Shown here one piece after another: positions 1 through 4,813 of a DNA stretch of 9,521 nucleotides (the stretch's first letter is position 1; the number at the start of each line of letters is the position of its first letter). Below the pieces are notes generated by a model. The model was not told where the DNA came from, made no database searches, and worked only from the letters and a program-made list of their open reading frames with translations. The position numbers and the translations under genes were made by a program. The DNA lies in the NCBI GenBank assembly GCA_041493205.1, contig JBGPYM010000112.1:1-9521 (forward strand), written 5' to 3'. The stretch is from JBGPYM01 sp041493205 (lineage in GTDB: Bacteria > Bacteroidota > Ignavibacteria > UBA10030 > UBA6906).

Positions 1-161
1 CTCGCCACGATCGAGAACCCCACGGCCCACCATGCCATCTGCTTCCCCCCGAGGAAATAATCGCGGGAGCTCCTCTGCCGCCCGGCAATGAAGATGCCCG
101 CGGCAGTCACGCCTGCAAGGTACAGAATGACAATGGCCACATCGAGGGGGGAGAAACCCAC
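1..161 (-). CDS. Sodium:solute symporter (SSS/SLC5 family), N-terminal fragment
   Basis: On the minus strand, 53 codons read from a GTG at 161 off the window edge. The product has a first membrane helix (LDVAIVILYLAGVTAAGIFIAG), then the pattern SSRDYFLGGKQMAWWAVGFS. That pattern matches the start of sodium/solute symporters, in which helix 1 is followed by a D-Y-F-L-G-G-[KR] loop and a W-W-A helix start. Members couple uptake of sugars, amino acids or carboxylates to Na+ in the inner membrane; the substrate cannot be told from this piece. GTG is chosen because an in-frame TGA lies ten codons upstream, no other start codon falls between, and GGAG sits 6 bases before it. It is divergent from the MFS gene at 278. 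Only about a tenth of a typical ~500-residue member is visible. Confidence 0.8.
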   Translation of the reverse strand, partial: MGFSPLDVAIVILYLAGVTAAGIFIAGRQRSSRDYFLGGKQMAWWAVGFSIVA

Positions 162-183
162 GGAGGGCTCCGGCTGGTGGAAG

Positions 184-219
184 GTCCGTCAATGTACGAA
201 CCGATTTCTCTTTCTGCAA
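184..219 (-). promoter_or_regulatory. Candidate promoter for the symporter gene
   Basis: On the minus strand, TTGCAG (214-219) is followed by a 17-base spacer and TACATT (191-196). That would start transcription near 184 and leave a leader of about 23 bases before the GTG at 161. The spacing is ideal but both boxes are only partial matches, so this is a weak call. Confidence 0.25.
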
Positions 220-277
220 TCCAACAATATCGCTATCTTGTGCCGTCGCTGATCCCATGCACCCTCCAGGACCGCAG

Positions 278-1669
278 ATGCCCGCACACTCCTCTGACGC
301 GCCCGCCGGCGAGACGTCCGTCCTCCGGCAGACACTCCGCGAAGTCACACAGCCTTTCATCGACCTCTTCCGTGCCTCCCGTGCGCTCTGGGGCATCAAT
401 GTTTCCTACCTTCTTGAGGGGTTGACGTACTTCGGTGTGGTGGGACTGCTCGCAATCTTCTTCAATGACTATATCGGCCTGGACGATATCAGCGCAGGCC
501 AGATGGTCGGATTTCTGACCGCGGGCATTACGCTCGGGATGCTGCTGCTCGGCGCGACGGTGGACGTGATCGGCGCCCGCCGGGCACTCCTCCTTTCCCT
601 CGCCCTGATGCTGATCGGACGCGTTCTGCTGACCGTGAGCCCCGGCCTGGACACGAAGGGCCTCTGGTCGTCGTCACATCTGCTTGCAATGGGAGGATTA
701 CTCGGCATCGTCGCGGGGTACGGGATTTATCAGCCCGCCTGCTACGCGGCCGTGCGCAAGTACACGACGGCTAAAAACGCCGCGATGGCCTACGCCATGC
801 TCTATGCGTTGATGAACCTCGGCGGATTCCTCCCGGGGCTCCTCTCACCCCCCATCCGGAAGGAGTTTGGCATCACAGGCGTCTTCTGGGTCTATGTGGC
901 GTTGACGCTGGCGGGCATCCTGGTGATTGCCATTCTCCTGACGCGCAAGGCGATGGCACAGGCCGAGACGGAGGCGGCGGCAGACAGGAATGAGGAACCG
1001 GAGGAGAAGAGAGGCGCAAAGGAGCAGCTTGCGTACTATCTGAAGAACTTTCCCGTCAGAGACAGCCGCTTCATGTTCTTCATCTTTGTCCTGATTCCTG
1101 TGCAGACCCTCTTTGCCCACAACTGGCTGACGCTCCCGCAATACTGCAATCGCGCGTTTACCGGCCTGGTGAGCGACAATTATGAGTTCTTCGTCAACTT
1201 CAGCCCCCTCCTCATTTTTGTCCTCACCCCCGTTGTCACCGCGCTCACGGCAAAGAAGGACACCTACATGATGATGATCGCCGGAACGTTTGTCATGGCC
1301 GCCCCCGCGTTCATTCTGGCGCTGGGGCCGAGTCTGCCGACCTTGTTCGGCTATCTGATCCTGATGACGATCGGCGAAGCAATGTGGTCAGCCCGGTTTC
1401 TGCAGTGGGTGGCGGAGATCGCGCCGAAAGGCATGACCGGCATTTACATGGGTATTGGTCAGTTCCCCTGGTTTCTCACCAAGGTGGTGACAAGTCTCTA
1501 CAGCGGATGGTTTCTGATGAAGTACTGCCCGGCCGGCGTCCCGCCGGAGCAGACGCACACGGAGATGATGTGGTTTGTGTACGGCCTGATCGCCATCATG
1601 AGTCCTCTGGGACTCGTGCTGGCCCGGAAGTGGATGAAGAAAGGGTTCAGGGAACGCGCGGAGGCATGA
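278..1669 (+). CDS. MFS transporter, POT/PTR2-like
   Basis: This is a polytopic inner-membrane protein of 463 residues with about 12 hydrophobic segments. The halves are split by a charged cytoplasmic loop (about residues 224-261, rich in A, E, K and R), as in the major facilitator superfamily. The first helix region (LWGINVSYLLEGLTYFGVVG, about 37-56) resembles the proton-dependent oligopeptide transporters, whose helix 1 carries a related aromatic E-x-x-x-Y-[FY]-G pattern. A C-terminal segment, GEAMWSARFLQWVAEIAPKG (from about 366), matches the POT-like G-E-x-x-x-S-x-x-x-x-x-x-x-x-x-A-P-K pattern. Likely role is H+-coupled uptake of peptides or a related solute; the substrate is inferred only at family level. 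An ATG at 257 is possible, but the one at 278 has AGGA 6 bases upstream while 257 has no ribosome site. It ends with no clear terminator. Confidence 0.8.
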   Translation: MPAHSSDAPAGETSVLRQTLREVTQPFIDLFRASRALWGINVSYLLEGLTYFGVVGLLAIFFNDYIGLDDISAGQMVGFLTAGITLGMLLLGATVDVIGARRALLLSLALMLIGRVLLTVSPGLDTKGLWSSSHLLAMGGLLGIVAGYGIYQPACYAAVRKYTTAKNAAMAYAMLYALMNLGGFLPGLLSPPIRKEFGITGVFWVYVALTLAGILVIAILLTRKAMAQAETEAAADRNEEPEEKRGAKEQLAYYLKNFPVRDSRFMFFIFVLIPVQTLFAHNWLTLPQYCNRAFTGLVSDNYEFFVNFSPLLIFVLTPVVTALTAKKDTYMMMIAGTFVMAAPAFILALGPSLPTLFGYLILMTIGEAMWSARFLQWVAEIAPKGMTGIYMGIGQFPWFLTKVVTSLYSGWFLMKYCPAGVPPEQTHTEMMWFVYGLIAIMSPLGLVLARKWMKKGFRERAEA

Positions 1670-1920
1670 TACCCCCCGATCACCGCTGGCGCCGGCGGCG
1701 GCGTTCGCTCCTCGGCAAGCGCATTGTTGTGAGGAGCCGGAGTTTGTCTCCCGATGAGCGGATTCTCCTCCCCGGCGCAATGAGTCCGATAAGGAGCAGG
1801 CCCTCTTCCGTCAGCGTTACCGGGGGGCGATGCCCCGTCCGCAGCCCCGGGCAATCCTGCCATGGCTTATGCCTATTGGTCCGATCAGACAGCCAGAAGT
1901 CGATCCACATGGCTCCCCCC
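1670..1920. other. Non-coding stretch after the MFS gene
   Basis: I see no convincing gene here. Open frames on both strands are arginine-, proline- and serine-rich with no recognisable domain, as expected for random GC-rich frames. The only structure noted is a short hairpin, GGGGC-GAT-GCCCC (1824-1836), with no following T-run, so it is not a standard terminator. Confidence 0.5.
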
Positions 1921-1932
1921 ATTTTTACACAA

Positions 1933-1962
1933 ACACTGTATAAAAATTCAACACACTGTTGA
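1933..1962. promoter_or_regulatory. AT-rich repeat/palindrome cluster, possible operator
   Basis: ACACTGT occurs at 1933-1939 and again at 1953-1959, exactly 20 bases apart, about two helical turns. The second copy overlaps a perfect inverted repeat, TCAACA-CAC-TGTTGA (1948-1962). It lies at the left edge of the AT-rich gap upstream of the cold-shock gene. Spacing and symmetry fit a dimeric regulator, but no known consensus is recognised. Confidence 0.25.
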
Positions 1963-1989
1963 GATAATGTACAATTCACAGATTTTTTG

Positions 1990-2007
1990 ATGTGCCGATT
2001 GTCACAT
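1990..2007. promoter_or_regulatory. CRP/FNR-type palindrome
   Basis: The site reads ATGTGC-CGATTG-TCACAT. This matches the CRP consensus TGTGA-N6-TCACA at nine of ten half-site positions, with the correct 6-base centre and one extra matching pair outside. It lies about 350 bases before the cold-shock gene and about 100 bases before the candidate promoter at 2094-2102. GATTGTCA inside it recurs at 2026-2033. No CRP-family regulator gene is visible in the window, so binding is inferred from pattern only. Confidence 0.35.
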
Positions 2008-2093
2008 TTGAGCAATATGTTTGGTGATTGTCATCAGAACGGATGAATCCGGCCCGATTTGGGTGGGCAACGTGCCAAAATGATAAATAAACT

Positions 2094-2102
2094 TGCTATT
2101 AT
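2094..2102 (+). promoter_or_regulatory. Candidate extended -10 promoter upstream of cspA
   Basis: TGC-TATTAT is an extended -10 element (TGn followed by a five-of-six match to TATAAT) in AT-rich DNA. No matching -35 box is present, as often seen with extended -10 promoters. It predicts a start near 2109, a leader of about 230 bases before the cold-shock ATG, or a short RNA of about 155 bases ending at the terminator at 2266. A weaker alternative is TTGGGT-N17-GATAAA (2059-2087). Confidence 0.35.
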
Positions 2103-2106
2103 ATGA

Positions 2107-2180
2107 GCGGCTTTGTACGTTGGACCTGCGTTTACCAGCACCCTCGTTCTTGCACGTGCAAAAAGATGCTGATGTACCGC
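2107..2180 (+). ncRNA. Structured leader or small RNA upstream of cspA
   Basis: Read as RNA, GCGG (2107-2110) plus TAC (2116-2118) can pair with GTACCGC (2174-2180) around a 5-base bulge. CAGCA (2136-2140) pairs with TGCTG (2167-2171), and the loop holds a perfect 12-base palindrome, TTGCACGTGCAA (2150-2161). A promoter-like element lies just before it and a strong terminator follows at 2214-2266. That layout suits an attenuated 5' leader of the cold-shock gene or an independent small RNA. I do not recognise it as a known RNA family (not tmRNA, RNase P RNA or SRP RNA by their signature motifs). Confidence 0.3.
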
Positions 2181-2213
2181 TTTACTGTGTCCAGATGAGT
2201 ATCCCCAGGATGT

Positions 2214-2266
2214 GGAGTCGCACACAATGGTGACGGAACGGCCATTGCATGCGGCTCCTTTTTTTT
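2214..2266 (+). terminator. Strong intrinsic terminator or attenuator before cspA
   Basis: GGAGTCGCA (2214-2222) pairs with TGCGGCTCC (2250-2258) through one G-U pair. After a 2x2 mismatch, CAATGG (2225-2230) pairs with CCATTG (2242-2247), giving about 15 pairs and a loop of about 11 bases. Eight T residues (2259-2266) follow directly. It ends a transcript only 75 bases before the cold-shock ATG and far (about 545 bases) from the MFS stop. It therefore more likely ends a short RNA or regulates read-through into cspA than terminates the MFS message. Confidence 0.7.
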
Positions 2267-2329
2267 AGGTGTCTTAGCTATTCCCGGCCGGCCCGGACGG
2301 GGAACAACTCACATCACATTCACAAGAAA

Positions 2330-2340
2330 GGAAGCGTTCC
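2330..2340 (+). promoter_or_regulatory. Shine-Dalgarno of cspA inside a small inverted repeat
   Basis: The ribosome site AAAGGAAG (2327-2334) is well placed before the ATG at 2341. Its GGAA can pair with TTCC (2337-2340) around a GCG loop. The GTTCC at 2336-2340 could instead pair with GGAAC at 2301-2305. Either fold would partly hide the ribosome site and could respond to temperature; this is inference from pairing only. Confidence 0.3.
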
Positions 2341-2541
2341 ATGGAGCGCGGCACAGTCAAGTGGTTCAACAGCGCGAAGGGATACGGATTCATTTCCCGT
2401 ACGGGCGGTGAAGACGTGTTTGTGCACTTCAAGGCGATCAACGGAGAAGGTTATCGCACGCTGAACGAAGGAGACACGGTCGAATTCGAGGTCGAGCGCG
2501 GCCCCAAGGGCCTGCAGGCAGCCAATGTGACGAAGGTCTGA
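2341..2541 (+). CDS. cspA: Cold-shock domain protein (CspA family)
   Basis: A 66-residue, single cold-shock domain that covers the whole protein, the usual length for the family. The signatures are intact: the opening G-T-V-K-W-F-N, RNP1 KGYGFI (residues 14-19) and RNP2 VFVHF (26-30), whose aromatic residues stack on single-stranded RNA or DNA. Members act in the cytoplasm as RNA chaperones that melt secondary structure, and some act as antiterminators. AAAGGA lies 8 bases upstream of the ATG. It is monocistronic: a strong hairpin with T8 ends at 2266 upstream, and another terminator follows at 2569-2608. The long leader with pairing potential resembles the autoregulated leaders of E. coli cspA genes. 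The symbol is used for the family, since several paralogues (cspA-G) cannot be told apart. Confidence 0.95.
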   Translation: MERGTVKWFNSAKGYGFISRTGGEDVFVHFKAINGEGYRTLNEGDTVEFEVERGPKGLQAANVTKV

Positions 2542-2568
2542 ACCCACCCCGAACCCTTGCCACCATCG

Positions 2569-2608
2569 CCGCATCCTCCACGCAGTTCGTAGAGGATGCG
2601 GTTTTTTT
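2569..2608 (+). terminator. Intrinsic terminator of cspA
   Basis: CCGCATCCTC (2569-2578) pairs perfectly with GAGGATGCGG (2592-2601). After one mismatch the stem is extended by ACG/CGT (2580-2582 with 2588-2590) around a CAGTT loop. Seven T residues follow (2602-2608). It sits 28 bases after the cold-shock stop codon. Confidence 0.92.
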
Positions 2609-2627
2609 CGTTTCTTGTGATACAAGC

Positions 2628-2679
2628 GACGAGGCTCGTCCCTCCGCCGGAGGCGGAGAGGACGGGGAACGCCCGTCCT
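2628..2679. repeat. Cluster of three adjacent hairpins, REP-like
   Basis: Three inverted repeats lie end to end: GACGAG-G-CTCGTC (2628-2640), CTCCGCC-GGA-GGCGGAG (2642-2658) and AGGACGGG-GAACG-CCCGTCCT (2659-2679). No T-run follows. The third ends 17 bases before the asparaginase-domain ATG. The look is that of dispersed intergenic palindromic elements. With only one copy in the window, repetition in the genome is inferred, not seen. Confidence 0.45.
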
Positions 2680-2695
2680 ACTTCCTGGGGAAACT

Positions 2696-3199
2696 ATGAC
2701 GATACGCGTATTTGTTACCGGCGGGACCTTCGACAAGGAGTATAACGAGATAGAAGGGAAACTCTATTTCAAGGACACCCACCTGCCGGAGATGATCGCG
2801 CTTGGCCGCTCAAAGGTGGCCATCGCAGTCCGGACGCTCATGATGGTGGACAGTCTTGAAATGACCGACGCGGACCGGGAACTGATTGTCGGGCAGTGCC
2901 TCGCTGCAGAGGAGGAAAGGATCCTGATCACGCACGGCACGGACACCATGGAGGTGACGGCGCGTGTACTGGGCGGCCGGGTGCAGGGAAAGACCATCGT
3001 GCTGACCGGAGCGATGGTGCCGTACAAATTCGGGAGCTCCGACGGCCTCTTCAACCTCGGGAGCGCCCTTGCATTCGTACAGACCCTGCCTCACGGCGTC
3101 TATATCGCGATGAACGGGAGGCGCTTTACGTGGGACAACGTGAGGAAGAACAGGAAGACGGGAGAATTTGAAGAGAGACAACCGATCGACAATCGATAA
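2696..3199 (+). CDS. Stand-alone asparaginase N-terminal domain protein
   Basis: This 167-residue protein corresponds to only the N-terminal catalytic domain of type I/II L-asparaginases, which are normally about 330 residues. Motifs are in order: FVTGGTFDK with the nucleophile-type Thr at 11, VDSLEM (52-57, substrate loop), HGTDTM (80-85, Thr82 and Asp83), TGAMVP with SSDGLFNLGSA (104-123), and AMNGRRFTWDNVRKN, where Lys151 aligns with the catalytic Lys of E. coli asparaginase II. The C-terminal domain, which helps complete the dimer active site in full enzymes, is absent. The end is a natural stop, with no asparaginase-like frame after it. Similar short 'asparaginase domain' proteins exist in other bacteria. 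Activity on asparagine is plausible but unproven; another amide is possible. A GGGGA lies 4 bases before the ATG. Confidence 0.85.
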   Translation: MTIRVFVTGGTFDKEYNEIEGKLYFKDTHLPEMIALGRSKVAIAVRTLMMVDSLEMTDADRELIVGQCLAAEEERILITHGTDTMEVTARVLGGRVQGKTIVLTGAMVPYKFGSSDGLFNLGSALAFVQTLPHGVYIAMNGRRFTWDNVRKNRKTGEFEERQPIDNR

Positions 3200-3226
3200 A
3201 GGTCAATCGACGATTTTCAACCGGTG

Positions 3227-3502
3227 TTACAGGTGAATGGTAAGGAGTGCGGTCTGTTTCAACACGAAGAGGGCGACCAACGCCAGGATCCACATGACCA
3301 CGCCGGCGCGGAAGGACCGGTGATCGGTGGCGGAAATGAATGCGGCGGCGATCAGGAGAAACACGCTGCTGACGAAGCCGTTCTCGAGGACGTGGAACAG
3401 CAATCCGTCCCCGGGGAGCCGGTCAAACTTCCCGAGCACGAGGGCGATAAACATCACGGAAGGCGCCCAGAGAAATAAACGCTGTTTGGCGGTGACGGTC
3501 AT
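3227..3502 (-). CDS. Small three-helix membrane protein of unknown function
   Basis: This 91-residue protein on the minus strand has three hydrophobic segments (about residues 8-24, 38-57 and 66-88) separated by short charged loops (KFDRLPGD and SATDHRSFR). It would sit in the inner membrane. I recognise no family. The frame extends to an ATG at 3559, but the ATG at 3502 is preferred because a good promoter (3519-3547) lies inside that extension, and the extra residues (RCVLTRGCNCG) do not resemble a protein start. It converges on the asparaginase-domain gene (27 bases between stops) and diverges from galK. The plus-strand frame over the same bases is very hydrophilic (D, E, H, G, Q), which is the usual antisense shadow of a membrane protein. 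Confidence 0.6.
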   Translation of the reverse strand: MTVTAKQRLFLWAPSVMFIALVLGKFDRLPGDGLLFHVLENGFVSSVFLLIAAAFISATDHRSFRAGVVMWILALVALFVLKQTALLTIHL

Positions 3503-3518
3503 ATCTTCGGTGAGTGGG

Positions 3519-3547
3519 AAGATACCACAGTTGCACCCCCGAGTCAA
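3519..3547 (-). promoter_or_regulatory. Sigma70-type promoter for the small membrane protein
   Basis: On the minus strand, TTGACT (3542-3547) is followed by a 17-base spacer and TATCTT (3519-3524). That gives five of six and four of six matches to the consensus with ideal spacing. The predicted start near 3512 leaves a leader of about 10 bases before the ATG at 3502, which contains GAAG. Confidence 0.55.
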
Positions 3548-3628
3548 GACGCAGCGCACTCACGATTTTGCTATTCCCCGCGATAATCCGTACTTTTTTC
3601 CACGTTTCATTCCCCCGGGTTCCAGGTT

Positions 3629-4804
3629 GTGATCACGTCGCGCGCATCCGTCGAAGAAACTGCCGTTGCATCGTACCGTCAGCGATTCGGTTCCGCTCCC
3701 GCCATGGTAGCCTCCGCCCCCGGGAGGGTGAATCTCATCGGTGAACACACGGACTATAACGACGGGTTTGTGTTTCCTGCGGCGATCGACCGCGCGACGG
3801 CCGTCGCGATCGGCGGCCGGGATGATAACCGCCTGGTGATGTTTTCCGGGACCGTGGCGGGTGAATGTGCGTTTCCTCTGGACCGCCTCTACCCGACCGA
3901 ACGCAGATCCTGGACGGACTATCTTGTGGGTGTCGCGTCGTTGCTGCAGTCGCGCGGTGAAACTCTCCGGGGCGCCAATCTCGCCATCCACGGCAATGTT
4001 CCCCGGGGCGCAGGATTGAGCTCTTCGGCTGCACTGGAGATGTCCACGGCATTCGCGCTCACCGGGTTCAACGGCATCTCCCTCCCCCCCGTCGAAATCA
4101 TTACATTGTGCCAGAGGGCGGAACATGAATTCGCCGGGGTCCATTGCGGCATCATGGATCAGTTCATCGCGTGCCTCGGCAGGCGCTCTCATGCCCTGAT
4201 GCTTGACTGCCGCTCTCTTGCCTATGAGCTCATCCCCCTCCCCCCGGGCGTCACGCTGGTGGTCTGTGACACCACAGTCCGCCGGGCACTCGCCTCCTCG
4301 GAGTACAACAAGCGTCGCCAGGAATGCGCCGCAGCAGTCAGCACGCTTGCAGCATCTATCCCCGGGCTCTCTTCCCTGCGTGACGTCAGCGAGGCACAAC
4401 TTGAGGAGTACGGGAGCCGGCTCGACCCCCTGGTGCGCATGCGCTGCCGGCATGTCGTCACGGAAAATGCACGCGTGACGCGTTCCACAGTCGCGTTGCG
4501 ACGGGGCGACCTCTCGGAGTTCGGCAAGCTGATGTATGAATCCCACCTGAGTCTTCGCGTCGACTACGAGGTGAGCTGCAGGGAGCTCGATGTGCTGGTG
4601 GATATCTGCGCGGAAGCAGACGGCGTCTATGGCGCGCGGATGACCGGGGCGGGTTTCGGCGGCTGTGCACTCTGCCTGGCCAGGGATGACGATGCACCGG
4701 CGCTGATTGCGCGGCTCCAGACGGAATACCCGCGCATGACCGGGCGATCGCCCTCCGTTCACATCTGTACGATCGATGACGGCGCCCGCGTGCGTGCCGT
4801 CTGA
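3629..4804 (+). CDS. galK: Galactokinase
   Basis: A GHMP-family sugar kinase that phosphorylates galactose at C1 with ATP, the entry step of the Leloir pathway, in the cytoplasm. The protein is 391 residues, typical for GalK. The galactokinase signature is complete: PGRVNLIGEHTDYNDG (31-46), with Arg33, Glu39, His40 and Asp42 matching the sugar-binding residues. The ATP loop is VPRGAGLSSSAALE (124-137), the catalytic base is Asp177 in GIMDQF, and the third GHMP motif is ARMTGAGFGGCAL near the C-terminus. The start is GTG: the frame is closed by TAA at 3584, and no other start codon lies before the conserved region except one inside it. The ribosome site is poor (AGG very close). The ABC transporter gene follows after 9 bases, so they likely share a message for galactose or galactoside use. 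No galT or galE is in the window. Confidence 0.95.
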   Translation: MITSRASVEETAVASYRQRFGSAPAMVASAPGRVNLIGEHTDYNDGFVFPAAIDRATAVAIGGRDDNRLVMFSGTVAGECAFPLDRLYPTERRSWTDYLVGVASLLQSRGETLRGANLAIHGNVPRGAGLSSSAALEMSTAFALTGFNGISLPPVEIITLCQRAEHEFAGVHCGIMDQFIACLGRRSHALMLDCRSLAYELIPLPPGVTLVVCDTTVRRALASSEYNKRRQECAAAVSTLAASIPGLSSLRDVSEAQLEEYGSRLDPLVRMRCRHVVTENARVTRSTVALRRGDLSEFGKLMYESHLSLRVDYEVSCRELDVLVDICAEADGVYGARMTGAGFGGCALCLARDDDAPALIARLQTEYPRMTGRSPSVHICTIDDGARVRAV

Positions 4805-4813
4805 TCCGCTCTC

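Noticed and set aside
1824..1836. GGGGC-GAT-GCCCC hairpin as terminator of the MFS gene
   Set aside because: It is only five pairs, has no T-run, and lies 155 bases after the stop codon.
1680..2015. A 111-codon minus-strand open frame in the gap
   Set aside because: It has no family motif and a basic, low-quality composition, and it runs over the operator-like repeats and the CRP-like site.
2034..2225. A 63-codon minus-strand open frame upstream of cspA
   Set aside because: It overlaps the promoter, leader stems and terminator hairpin on the other strand and has no domain.
1670..2340. tRNA, tmRNA, RNase P RNA, CRISPR or insertion sequence in the gap
   Set aside because: No signature motifs, no regular repeats with spacers and no transposase or terminal inverted repeats were seen.
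3224..3478. An 84-codon plus-strand open frame
   Set aside because: Its product is extremely rich in D, E, H, G and Q, as expected for the antisense of a membrane protein. The minus-strand frame has helices and a promoter.
3568..3587. Possible galK promoter with GATAAT at 3582-3587
   Set aside because: The -10 box is good but no -35 box lies at the right distance and no TGn precedes it, so it is not listed as a feature.
3560..4762. A 400-codon open frame on the minus strand
   Set aside because: It lies antisense to galK, whose motifs are complete. Its product is rich in R, H, G and E with no domain, which is the usual shadow in GC-rich DNA.
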